From the NCBI GenBank assembly GCA_019694515.1, contig JAIBBU010000008.1, positions 40,780 to 104,779 of the forward strand: 64,000 nt of DNA, in the 5' to 3' direction. Of the stretch, positions 17,770-26,127 are shown piece by piece. The DNA is from Oligoflexia bacterium. Its GTDB lineage: Bacteria > Bdellovibrionota_C > UBA2361 > JBGSMV01. Both the position numbers and the translations under genes were made by a program. The notes under the pieces were generated by a model. The model was not told the origin of the DNA and ran no database searches. It saw only the letters and a program-made list of their open reading frames with translations. Position 1 is the stretch's first letter; the number at the start of each line of letters is the position of its first letter.

Positions 17770-18538
17770 GGGAGCGGTCGTTAAATTCGAGTTCTTTAAT
17801 GTGCTCCGGAGCCGATGGCTGCTGGTATATTTTATTGCGCTGGCGGCATCGACGATTGGTCTCGCCAGGATTGTTGATGATCCCAGGAAGACCCAGTTGG
17901 CCCTGCTGAATGTGGTAGGGGTGCTGTGTCCTTTGGTCAGTGTCCTTTTCGCGGTCACCTATTGGTATAGCTCGGAGCGGTTTACGGAGCTGATGCTGTC
18001 TCAGCCAGTCTCTCGGGGCATGCTCTTTTGGTCGCGTCTATTGGCACTAAGCGGTTCGCTAACGCTTTGTAGTTTGCTTGGCATTCTTTTGCCGGGGCTC
18101 TTCTGCGGCTTGCTAGACGGTGCAATGATTTGGTTGCTGGCGGCTACGGGCTTCCTTTCGGTCATCTCCTCGATGATAGGAGCATTGATCGCAGTCTACG
18201 TGCAGGACCGCATGCGGGGTATCGGGCTTGCGCTCGGTCTCTGGTTCTACGCTGAGCTGCTGCACGACGGCATTGCTTTAACCGCGCTGATAAGCCTCAG
18301 AGACTATCCGCTCGATCTGGCAGTGGGGATCTGGTCTGCGTTGAACCCGGTGTGTTTAACGCGGGTTGCAATGCTGCTGCGGTTGGATGCGCCGCTGTTG
18401 CTAGGCCATTCCGGGGCGTTAGTGCGGAACTTGGCTCAAAGTGATACGGGTCTCTATTATGCCGCGGCGGCGGCAATGGTTTGGCTGGCTGTTCCGGTCT
18501 GCCTGGCCTCCCGTCATTTCCGCCGCCGCGATCTGTAG
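17759..18538 (+). CDS. nosY: NosY ABC transporter permease
   Basis: A 259-residue protein with about six transmembrane segments, opening VVKFEFFNVLRSRWLLVYF, a typical ABC-2-type permease start. The segment WYSSERFTELMLSQPVSRG lies in the first cytoplasmic loop and probably contacts NosF. It is the last gene of the nosZ-nosB-nosL-nosD-nosF-nosY run, all on the same strand with overlapping ends. No NosR or NosX is visible, as expected for clade II clusters. Confidence 0.9.
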   Translation: MANRGAVVKFEFFNVLRSRWLLVYFIALAASTIGLARIVDDPRKTQLALLNVVGVLCPLVSVLFAVTYWYSSERFTELMLSQPVSRGMLFWSRLLALSGSLTLCSLLGILLPGLFCGLLDGAMIWLLAATGFLSVISSMIGALIAVYVQDRMRGIGLALGLWFYAELLHDGIALTALISLRDYPLDLAVGIWSALNPVCLTRVAMLLRLDAPLLLGHSGALVRNLAQSDTGLYYAAAAAMVWLAVPVCLASRHFRRRDL

Positions 18539-18559
18539 GTCGATTCTTTGGAGTACCTA

Positions 18560-19075
18560 CTAGCTGGTCTTCTTTGGGGGTAGAAGCACAGTATCGATCA
18601 CATGGACAATTCCATTCGCTGCTGGAACCGAGGCCAGCACCGCCGCGTCGTTAATGAACACCTTGCCGTTTTTCACGCTGACCTTGACGTGATCGCCATT
18701 GGCTTCACCCAAATCGGCGCCGTCGACCAGCATATTCGGTCGGAGCACCCCCACGAACACGTGATATTCCAGAATATCTTGAAGCGCAGCCAAGTTTTCC
18801 GGCTTCAATAGATTCTCTACGGTACCCTTGGGTAGCTTATCGAACGCAGCGTTGGTCGGTGCAAAGACCGTGAATGGACCGGGATTCGAGAGTGAGTCGA
18901 CCAACGAGGCAGCCTTGACTGCCGTTACCAAGGTGCTGTGATCTTTAGAACCTACTGCAACTTGCACCACGTTTTTCTTCGCCACATCACCAACAATTGT
19001 TGATTGGTCTGCCAAAAGTTGAGTTGTTGTGCACAAGAGCACGAAAGTAATGGTCAATTGTAATGCGCGTCTCAT
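18560..19075 (-). CDS. Secreted fasciclin (FAS1) domain protein
   Basis: About 171 residues from ATG 19075, chosen because AAGGAG lies about 6 bases upstream and a signal peptide follows immediately (RALQLTITFVLLCTTTQLLA). One FAS1 domain is clear: FTVFAPTNAAFDKLPKGTV (H1 box) and NGIVHVIDTVLLPP (H2 box). Single-domain bacterial FAS1 proteins are periplasmic or secreted and are linked to adhesion, but their biochemical role is poorly known. It converges on nosY. Its promoter region carries a perfect palindrome that partly matches one upstream of nosZ. Confidence 0.88.
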   Translation of the reverse strand: MRRALQLTITFVLLCTTTQLLADQSTIVGDVAKKNVVQVAVGSKDHSTLVTAVKAASLVDSLSNPGPFTVFAPTNAAFDKLPKGTVENLLKPENLAALQDILEYHVFVGVLRPNMLVDGADLGEANGDHVKVSVKNGKVFINDAAVLASVPAANGIVHVIDTVLLPPKKTS

Positions 19076-19179
19076 CCAAAGCTCCTTTCTAAGTAATGCC
19101 ATTTGCAGGCCCATAAACGAAACGGCGCTGCGCTAATTATGTTACAAGAGACGATGCATATCGGGCAAATTAATTCGGC

Positions 19180-19205
19180 ATTACTGGATATAGATATCCA
19201 GTAAT
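19180..19205. promoter_or_regulatory. Perfect palindromic operator candidate upstream of the FAS1 gene
   Basis: ATTACTGGATAT (19180-19191) and ATATCCAGTAAT (19194-19205) are exact reverse complements separated by AG. The site is about 105 bases upstream of the FAS1 start. Its left half resembles 12574-12591 in the nosZ promoter, which suggests one shared regulator. Confidence 0.45.
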
Positions 19206-19614
19206 TGAGTGACACGGTAAGGATTGTTGAGAAGACGGGTAGGGTGAGATTTCAGGCCCGCACCTACTCAGTAAATGACCCTAGGGTGTAGTCCAGCTAA
19301 AAGTTCCCGCATGAACCTCCTTGATGCCGAATTCCCAGACTGCTCCATTTTTCCTGCTGATGGTCAAATTACCGGCCGCGCCCGAGAAGCTGCGGGGGAA
19401 GAGAAGTGCTCAGCTATGCAGTTCACATCTTTGCGTTCGCAGCTGCTAAGGGCCTTGGCGAGAGCCAGGTCTTGATGCGAAGGCTAGCCATAAGAACCCT
19501 CGTTAAAGCCGGAAGTCATACCGCATTTGTCTTTAGAGCTTCGCCCGCTGCCGCGTTTAGAGTCAATCCTTATCTTGATTTAGTAGGTCGTGTCCTGATA
19601 ACGGCATAAGAGCG
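19206..19614. other. Non-coding stretch
   Basis: About 400 bases between the FAS1 promoter and the HAD gene. Two short open frames exist on the plus strand, but their products are low-complexity in character with no family resemblance and no ribosome-binding site, so I do not call them. No tRNA-like fold is apparent. Confidence 0.4.
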
Positions 19615-20487
19615 TTATGCTCGTCCCGGCATTGCTGAGACATCGTGCAGATGTTTAATGTCGGCGATGATGACGTCTAAGATATTTCTCACGTAGCGAT
19701 CGAGAGCCTTGTCTTTGCGGTAGTCCGCAGCTGCAAAGTAATCTACGCGATTCGCTGCCCGCAGTTTTTCGCAAATGGAGATTGATCCCTTGTCGCGCGG
19801 GTTGTGGACGGCGATGGCGTAGCCCCCATTCTTCTTGGTAAGAGTCATCGACGGAACATCGGACATTCCGTCACCGATGTAAACCATGTGTGAGAATGGG
19901 ACGGGCCTAAGATTTTCCGGCATGTGCTCGTTGATACTTTCGTCTAATTGCTCCTTGCCTTTGTTAATCCTAAAGAGGAACTGGGTTTTCATGGTGTCGT
20001 TAATCAACACCGAGGGAAAGGTTGCCACGCCATTGTGATCATAATGCAATTCGGAAGCATAGATACGCTTGAACTCTTTCTTGATCGTGCAGCCCTCTAC
20101 AATCTCGAGGAGTCCTGCTGAGATTAGGTAATGGTGAAGTCGGACATAGCCCGGTGCGTGTTTACGCACATATCTGTTCATTCGCGAAAACCACTCTTCG
20201 ACCCCGGCGAAGTACTCAATGTTCTTGGCTAGCGCCCGCAGCTCTTTTCGGCCCAGCCGCTTTTCTTTGTCGGCGATCTTTTTCAGCATTAACCTCATCC
20301 AGGTTAACATGCGGTCGCCCTTGGTTTTATCGGCTTCCCTATTTACCTCTTTCCAGAAGGAGTCGCCGGTGATTCCGAGTTCGGGTAGCACCGTATACTC
20401 CTGCATCGCTAGGGGGGTGAGGGTATTGTCGAAGTCATAGATCAGAGCAATCGAATTCTGAAGGAAGCGCTCTTTCGGCACGTGCAC
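19615..20487 (-). CDS. HAD-superfamily hydrolase
   Basis: A 290-residue protein with HAD motif I as YDFDNTLTPLAM (catalytic Asp and acid/base Asp), and motif IV as VYIGDGMSDVPSM. A helical cap of about 100 residues rich in charged residues lies between them. The GDGMSDVPS form resembles the phosphoserine-phosphatase-like branch. It is cytoplasmic; the substrate is unknown. Two GTG starts are possible (20487 or 20481); the second is better spaced from GGAG. It stands alone. Confidence 0.8.
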   Translation of the reverse strand: MHVPKERFLQNSIALIYDFDNTLTPLAMQEYTVLPELGITGDSFWKEVNREADKTKGDRMLTWMRLMLKKIADKEKRLGRKELRALAKNIEYFAGVEEWFSRMNRYVRKHAPGYVRLHHYLISAGLLEIVEGCTIKKEFKRIYASELHYDHNGVATFPSVLINDTMKTQFLFRINKGKEQLDESINEHMPENLRPVPFSHMVYIGDGMSDVPSMTLTKKNGGYAIAVHNPRDKGSISICEKLRAANRVDYFAAADYRKDKALDRYVRNILDVIIADIKHLHDVSAMPGRA

Positions 20488-20645
20488 ACTCCATAGGGAC
20501 TAATAGTAGATCTAGGCATAGCACCACTTGGCGCGGCGGTAAAATAGAAATGGAAGTCGACTAAAGGAAGGAGTGGGAAAAAACCGGAAAGGCTCACGCC
20601 AGCCCGAAACCGGCCTCTGGCGCACCGCGAAGGTTGCCTGAGAGC

Positions 20646-22184
20646 TTAGTTGCGATCAATGAAGGACTCGAGAGTGTCAATTCCCATTCGCAAGCGTGGC
20701 AGATATCCGGCCCAGCTGTTGAAGGAGTGCTGCAGCCCGTAATAGACCATCGTATCGAATAGAAAATTGCCCCCGCCCTCGGTGTACATGACCTGTCTTT
20801 CGAGATCCCGATAGAGCTCGGAAGTCATGTCGGGAAGTGCGCGCAAAAACTGGGCGCGCGTTTGAAGGGAGTTGAAGTCTCGTCTGCTTAGCGCATCGGG
20901 AATGACACGTCTTCGGAGGTCGTTCAGAATCGGACTGTCGGGATGGTTCCGTATGTCATCCTCGGGATCTAATTTTTGCCAAGCTCGGAGCCGCGCCTGT
21001 TTGGATTCCTCCGCTATGGCTTGGTCCACGATCTTCTGTGCGGCGCTCGAACACAGTGCCATGCGAGTGATGTGCCAGATCTCCTTCTCGCTAAACCCTG
21101 ACAGCCTATAGTTAAGGCGCTGAGCGCTCTGCTCTATACCAAGGGAGGGCGGGAGAGTGCCCTTCCAGGTCTTGTATTCCGGATGTCTGACCCAGACCGA
21201 GTTGATAATAGCCTGTTCATTTGTGTCTCCGAAGTAATATTTTTGATGCCGTGAAAAGTAAATCTTGGCATCGTCGGATGCAGTCTCCCGCCTCAAATAC
21301 TGCTCGATCCACCAGATCGTTTTTTCCGAGAGTTTCAATCCGGAAGTCAGGAGTCGCATTCTTGAGAAAAATTGGGAGATACTCTTTGGAGCGCCGAGTT
21401 TTCCGCTCCATTCGCTAGGCGTGTTAGCGTTTAAGTTGGCCGAGCTTTGTGCCGCATCCGGCGAGTTATTAAGCAGCCCGGGAGCGCTGGTAAAATCATA
21501 AGCGAAATCCGAGGGCACATGTCTGCGAAACGGTTTAAAGAGATGTGCCGCGCCCACAGCCAGCAGGCCCGTTAGGGCAATCACACTGAACTGTTCCCAC
21601 CAGTGGGTCCATCCGCCATTCGAGCTATCCTCTGGATCGATCTCAATGCGCACGCCACGATGAAGCAGCTTTTGGTCGGTGGCGCTGATTTGAGATCCAG
21701 AATTTCTGGTCGCAAGCTCACGAACTCGCTGCCGCACCCCGGCCTCTCCGCCTAGTGCTTCAATCTCCGGTTTGGTGAGAATGTCCTCCTGCGCACGCCA
21801 AGTAAAGGTAAGTTGCCCGGTTCGTCCGGCAAAAGCTTGCTCCAGTGCGGCGAGAGCAGCCTTGGCTCGTTGTGCGGCCAGCTCCTCATTGGAGGCATCT
21901 GCAACTCCGAGGGTAGGAAGGTCATTGCTATAGCCAGTAAGGGTAATGTGATGTGGATGCCCATCCTGGGTGCGTGCCTTAATGTAGTCCACCAGCGAGA
22001 CTACCTGCTCGGCGTTAAGAAACTGTTCATCGCCCGAATCGACCAGGAATGCAGACTCGGAGGCAGCCGCTGCCCGCGCGACAGTAGTTGCAAGGGCGAT
22101 CGTGGCGACAGCGCTCGGAAGTCGTAACTGCTGCGCCCAAGGTTCGAGAATTGCGGGTGTGGGTTCTTTTGCGGTCGTAAGCAT
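20646..22184 (-). CDS. Hypothetical membrane protein with an OmpA-like N-terminal region
   Basis: A 512-residue protein I cannot assign firmly. Near residues 75-115, HHITLTGYSNDL followed by NEELAAQRAKAALAALEQ resembles the I-x-G-x-(T/S)D ... L-x-x-x-RA pattern of OmpA C-terminal peptidoglycan-binding domains. A single transmembrane segment (FSVIALTGLLAVGAAHLF) is near residue 205. The C-terminal 290 residues are soluble and helical (RRVIPDALSRRDFNSLQTRA). An OmpA-like domain before a central membrane span is unusual. It is divergent from a hybrid histidine kinase across 300 bases. Confidence 0.6.
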   Translation of the reverse strand: MLTTAKEPTPAILEPWAQQLRLPSAVATIALATTVARAAAASESAFLVDSGDEQFLNAEQVVSLVDYIKARTQDGHPHHITLTGYSNDLPTLGVADASNEELAAQRAKAALAALEQAFAGRTGQLTFTWRAQEDILTKPEIEALGGEAGVRQRVRELATRNSGSQISATDQKLLHRGVRIEIDPEDSSNGGWTHWWEQFSVIALTGLLAVGAAHLFKPFRRHVPSDFAYDFTSAPGLLNNSPDAAQSSANLNANTPSEWSGKLGAPKSISQFFSRMRLLTSGLKLSEKTIWWIEQYLRRETASDDAKIYFSRHQKYYFGDTNEQAIINSVWVRHPEYKTWKGTLPPSLGIEQSAQRLNYRLSGFSEKEIWHITRMALCSSAAQKIVDQAIAEESKQARLRAWQKLDPEDDIRNHPDSPILNDLRRRVIPDALSRRDFNSLQTRAQFLRALPDMTSELYRDLERQVMYTEGGGNFLFDTMVYYGLQHSFNSWAGYLPRLRMGIDTLESFIDRN

Positions 22185-22486
22185 CTGCGAGATACTCCAT
22201 CGATGGAAATGCCAGCGGCATCATAAACGAGGCGCCGTTTGAAAATCAAATATAGTTCTAGCTTCGACCCGAACGTAACGATCGCGTCATCGGTCTATCC
22301 GCAAACCGATGTAAGGTACCTGGTACCATACGTCCTTCGGTGCTTCTAGATGACTGAATTAATTAGTGAATATCAGAGCGCTATCGTCATCACGATCGGA
22401 CCTGAATCGGCCGATATTGCATCCAAATAGTAGGGAAGGCTCTTTGCGCCGCGCATCCCCACATTCAAGGTTTTTACCGGGATTTA
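22185..22486. other. Divergent intergenic region
   Basis: About 300 bases between the OmpA-like gene and the histidine kinase. It contains tandem GGTACC palindromes (GGTACC-T-GGTACC near 22314) but no ORF I would call. It probably holds both promoters. Confidence 0.35.
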
Positions 22487-24421
22487 ATGGACATATTCGT
22501 CACCCTGTTTTCGTTCATCATGGCGTTGGCGCTTGCCACCGAGCCGATCTACTTCCTCGACGTGCTCCCTCCGCGCACCGTAGCCGCGATTAACCTGGTT
22601 GGCTGGTCATTTGTCATTCTGTTGCTCCTAGTGCGTTTCGATTTTCGGCGACGCATCTATTTGATCGCAAAGAATCTTGAGATCGATACTCGCTTTAAAG
22701 GTTTCGAAGAACTGCTCTCGACCTTGATTCGGGAGGTTCGCCGCAAGCATGACGCCTTCGCCATCAATTTGTTGGAAAAGAAGATCTCCTCCGAAAAGGA
22801 GCTTTCGCGGGCATTGGAAAGCATCGTTGCCCTGGCCTTTCGGCTGCTTAACGCTGAGTCGGCCGAACTGGCGCTGTTTGACCGCGAATCGGGGATGTAT
22901 CACTCGTCATTCGTGCTCGGTAAACCATTTCGGACTTCAGCTCAGGCCATGCTCAATAACGCGGTCGATGGCGGCAAGGAGGAGGTCAGCCCGGATGTAC
23001 TGGTGCATCCGATCACTTTCTCCGGCTCGGTCCTAGGGACGCTGCGAGTGGCGTTGAAGCGCGGCACGCTGCCCGGGCAAAGCGATCGAGAGGTGCTGAG
23101 ACTCCTTGCGCTGCAAGGTGGGCTGGCGATTATCAATGCACAGTATACCGACCAGCTGCTAAAGATGCGCCGCAGCTCTGAGGAAACTGTAAAAGCTAAG
23201 ACCGGATTCCTAGCGAATCTGTCCCACGAGATTCGCGGACCTCTCGGCATCATGCTGAATGCCGTTGAACTTGTGCTTGATGGTCTTTGCGGACAGATCA
23301 CTGCGGATCAATCGGAGACGCTCGCCATGGTGAAAACCAATGGCGAACATCTATTGGACCTAATTAATGATGTGCTTGATTATGCCAAGGTGGAGTCGGG
23401 CAGGGTGGTTCCGCAAAAGAGCCAGATTCTGCTAAACGATCTGTTGAAAGATATTATCGGTGTGGTTCGTACGCAGGCCGAAGCCAAGAATCACAAGCTC
23501 AGCTTGCGTAATAGCGAGGAAGCGCTCGCAATTTCCTGTGACAAGCGCCACCTCCGGCAGATGCTAATTAACCTGCTCACAAACGCGATTAAGTACACTC
23601 CGGACGGCGGTACGATCGAGTTATGGGCGGAAAGAGTGCCCGTTCACAAGATTCGAATCAACGTTAAGGACAGCGGTGTCGGCATCGACGAAGCTAATCG
23701 GCATAAAGTTTTCGCGGCGTTTGAACGGGTGGAAAATGCCTACTCGGCGCAGCAGGTTGGGACTGGATTGGGCATGCCGCTTACCAAAAAGCTGGCGGAG
23801 GTCAATGGCGGGCTAGTGGATTTCCGCTCCAGCGTTGGAAAAGGATCTCATTTCTGGCTGCTCTTCCCCACGATCGAATACAGCAGCGCCTCTACGGTGT
23901 TAGAGGAGTCCGAGGCTGAACATCGGGTAGAAGGCAAAGGGGAAGCGATCTTAATCGTTGAAAAAGAGGAGGGCGAGCGCAAGATGCTGACGCGCTATCT
24001 CGCCAGCTTAGGCTTTAATCCGGTCGGCGCCGTAACTAGGCTTGAGGCGCTGGAGGTGCTTCGCAGCCGACAGGTGGACCTGGTCCTGATTGACAATAGC
24101 ACCGCCGATAACAAGGGCGAGGATCTGATTGCGGGGATTCGTGAGAATTCTACCAAGGCCAATTTGCCAATTGTGCTTGTCAGTAGCCGCGCCTTTGCCT
24201 TCGATATCGAGAAGTACCTTAAAGCAGGCATCGATCGCTGTCTGATTAAGCCGCTTGAACTCCGTACTTTGGGGGTGACGATCCGCAAACTAATTGATGG
24301 AACCTTTAGCGGAGCAGTATTGGACAGCTCGGAGCTGGACTTAACTCAGCAGAAAAAGAATGAGTCCAAGCCCGCCAAGGGACCCACCAGGGTCATGGAG
24401 CTGGACGATATTCTGCACTAG
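22487..24421 (+). CDS. Membrane-bound hybrid sensor histidine kinase
   Basis: A 644-residue protein. Two N-terminal transmembrane segments (residues 1-20 and 32-50) are followed by a GAF-like sensory region (~95-220). The dimerisation domain has the phosphorylated His247 (FLANLSHEIRGPLGIML), and the ATPase domain has INLLTNAIKYTPDGG, DSGVGID and GTGLGMPLTKKL. A C-terminal receiver domain (~500-615) has VEKEE, LVLIDNS and a Lys in LIKPL. The receiver Asp and Lys are present, so it should be active. There is no dedicated response regulator next door. The signal is unknown. Confidence 0.9.
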   Translation: MDIFVTLFSFIMALALATEPIYFLDVLPPRTVAAINLVGWSFVILLLLVRFDFRRRIYLIAKNLEIDTRFKGFEELLSTLIREVRRKHDAFAINLLEKKISSEKELSRALESIVALAFRLLNAESAELALFDRESGMYHSSFVLGKPFRTSAQAMLNNAVDGGKEEVSPDVLVHPITFSGSVLGTLRVALKRGTLPGQSDREVLRLLALQGGLAIINAQYTDQLLKMRRSSEETVKAKTGFLANLSHEIRGPLGIMLNAVELVLDGLCGQITADQSETLAMVKTNGEHLLDLINDVLDYAKVESGRVVPQKSQILLNDLLKDIIGVVRTQAEAKNHKLSLRNSEEALAISCDKRHLRQMLINLLTNAIKYTPDGGTIELWAERVPVHKIRINVKDSGVGIDEANRHKVFAAFERVENAYSAQQVGTGLGMPLTKKLAEVNGGLVDFRSSVGKGSHFWLLFPTIEYSSASTVLEESEAEHRVEGKGEAILIVEKEEGERKMLTRYLASLGFNPVGAVTRLEALEVLRSRQVDLVLIDNSTADNKGEDLIAGIRENSTKANLPIVLVSSRAFAFDIEKYLKAGIDRCLIKPLELRTLGVTIRKLIDGTFSGAVLDSSELDLTQQKKNESKPAKGPTRVMELDDILH

Positions 24422-24450
24422 CCCCGCGATTCAGGGCTAAGCAAGAGCGC

Positions 24451-24693
24451 TTAAACTACCCAGTGAAAATGTCCGGGCTCTTTAGCCGGAACCTTCTGCG
24501 GCTTTTCGCCGTCTTTAGGCGTCTCTTCGCCTTCGGCACGCTGGTCGGGACTTTGTAGATCGGGATGTTGATCTTTTTCGCTGTCAAAAGACACAGCATC
24601 AGCGCTTACGGTTTTTTTCGTCTCGGCCTCAAGCCGTTCCGCATCATGGCTGCTGTAGATCGTAGTTTGGACCTGAATCCTTTCAATTTTCAT
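24451..24693 (-). CDS. Small hydrophilic hypothetical protein
   Basis: About 80 residues from ATG 24693, chosen because GGAGGG lies about 6 bases upstream. The N-terminal 25 residues (KIERIQVQTTIYSSHDAERL) could fold; the remainder is charged, rich in Glu, Lys, Asp and Pro, and probably disordered, ending GHFHWVV. No family is recognised. Two stem-loops lie in its upstream leader. Confidence 0.5.
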   Translation of the reverse strand: MKIERIQVQTTIYSSHDAERLEAETKKTVSADAVSFDSEKDQHPDLQSPDQRAEGEETPKDGEKPQKVPAKEPGHFHWVV

Positions 24694-24742
24694 TTCGCCC
24701 TCCGTGGCTATGTCAGCGGCATGCAAATTCAATCGACAAATC

Positions 24743-24797
24743 GAGCAGTTTTTGGAACTGCTCAAAACCGATGTTCTGCCGGGCCTTAGCTCGGCAG
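24743..24797 (-). promoter_or_regulatory. Two stem-loops in the leader of the small hydrophilic protein
   Basis: GAGCAGTT / AACTGCTC (24743-24750, 24756-24763) is a perfect 8-bp stem with a 5-base loop. CTGCCGGGC / GCTCGGCAG (24776-24784, 24789-24797) is a 9-bp stem with one G-T pair and a 4-base loop. Both lie 50-105 bases upstream of the ATG at 24693. A regulatory leader or a small RNA is possible; nothing matches a riboswitch I know. Confidence 0.35.
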
Positions 24798-25009
24798 GCT
24801 TGCTTGCTCCATAGTTAGTATCGACGATCTAAGAAAATTGCTTAAGTCTTTAGAATGAACCCTCTAATGGCCGCTTTCGCAGGGTTTTTGCATAGCTCCG
24901 GGATGTCCATTCTTCAAAATTTTTCGGGGCTTATGGAACTGGTTAGCGCATCCAAATAAAGGATTGCCCCGAGAGTTTCGATAGCTAAGGTGGGAGAAAG
25001 ATAACGAGC

Positions 25010-25336
25010 ATGACCCAAAACAAAAAAAACACCGAGATTTACGTGGCCTATGACGATCATGAGCCGTTCGATCCATCGCGACCGGAACGCAACCTGCTTC
25101 GCGCTGTGCTATCGAGTGCCATGAGCGACATGCAAAAGGGCGGGACGTCGGCGGAAAAAGCTCAAGAGTACTTTTTGAGCCCGGAAGATGATTACTTGTT
25201 TTCGTTTCGATCCGTCTGCAATTTTCTCGAGTTAGACCCTAAAACGATCTTGATTGTGGTCGGCCTGGAGGACAGATTGCCGCTGGCGAAGCCGCAGCGC
25301 GCGGCGAACCCGGAAGCCTCAACCGATCTGCAGTAG
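25010..25336 (+). CDS. Hypothetical protein
   Basis: A 108-residue soluble, acidic protein. The central part SAEKAQEYFLSPEDDYLFSFRSVCNFLELDPKTI resembles small proteins of unknown function seen in proteobacteria and phages, with a conserved-looking FSF-x2-VC-x2-L-x-LDP motif; I do not assign a function. Its 3' end overlaps the convergent esterase gene by 18 bases. The upstream 170 bases show no gene. Confidence 0.6.
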   Translation: MTQNKKNTEIYVAYDDHEPFDPSRPERNLLRAVLSSAMSDMQKGGTSAEKAQEYFLSPEDDYLFSFRSVCNFLELDPKTILIVVGLEDRLPLAKPQRAANPEASTDLQ

Positions 25337-25987
25337 GTTTGCGCTCCAGTTTTTTAGCGCCCGCATCCCCAAGGTCCCAACCTTGTGGGTAACATCGTCT
25401 GTGATGAATTCGACCTGATATCCTTTGTCTTCTAGTACCTTTGCGCCGTGGCGCGCTTTTTCCAATGTTATAGCAGGGTCACGCTCTCCATGTGCCATGA
25501 ACACCGGCGGCAGACTGACAGAGACAGGAGGGTCATCAAGCGCAATAACAAATCCGGCCAATAGGGCAACTCCGGCAAAGAGCTCAGGCTGACGCTGAAG
25601 TAGGACGGAGAGCAGTCCGGCCCCCTGAGAAAACCCATACGCGATTAAAGTCCGAGGGGCGAGGTTGTAATAGGTGATATACTTTTCTAGGAAGTTTTGT
25701 ACCTGCGCAGCTGCTTCCTCGGCACCCCGCCGCATTTTGTCGGGCGCCTCCAGATCCCACCAGCTGTATCCTCCAAGCGGATCAGGCAGCGGCGCTTGCG
25801 GCGCAACGATTGAAATCCCTTCAGGCAGAGTGCGTCTGAAGGTCCACATCACATCGTAGTTACCGGCGCGCCCATGAACTAGAAGTGCCAGGGGCGCTGT
25901 ACGGTCCGCAGCAATAACCCGTTTGTGCCTGAGCTTAGTGCCAGCTTCCGCCGCGGAATCTCCAACTATGACTTCCATCATTTTCAA
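25319..25987 (-). CDS. Alpha/beta hydrolase of the phospholipase/carboxylesterase type
   Basis: A 222-residue protein with the carboxylesterase/thioesterase fold. Near the N-terminus is LLVHGRAGNYDVMW (oxyanion loop), then the nucleophile elbow GFSQGAGL. The catalytic Asp is in MAHGERDPAI and the His in DDVTHKVG. The length and motif order match the YpfH/acyl-protein-thioesterase-like family. It is cytoplasmic (no signal peptide). The natural substrate, probably a short-chain ester or acyl group, is not known. Confidence 0.85.
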   Translation of the reverse strand: MKMMEVIVGDSAAEAGTKLRHKRVIAADRTAPLALLVHGRAGNYDVMWTFRRTLPEGISIVAPQAPLPDPLGGYSWWDLEAPDKMRRGAEEAAAQVQNFLEKYITYYNLAPRTLIAYGFSQGAGLLSVLLQRQPELFAGVALLAGFVIALDDPPVSVSLPPVFMAHGERDPAITLEKARHGAKVLEDKGYQVEFITDDVTHKVGTLGMRALKNWSANLLQIG

Positions 25988-26127
25988 ACCAAAACGTGCC
26001 GTATTTGTGCGGTCTTGATGACTTTACACAAAGAAGTGTTATATTCAGTTATCCAATGCATTTGTCGATCTGACCAGAGAGCAGAGCTGCTCTGGTCAAA
26101 ACAAAGGTTTACGGGAACGGAGAGGAG

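Noticed and set aside
19275..19609. Two short plus-strand frames between the FAS1 and HAD genes
   Set aside because: No ribosome-binding site, no recognisable domain and overlapping frames; taken as non-coding.
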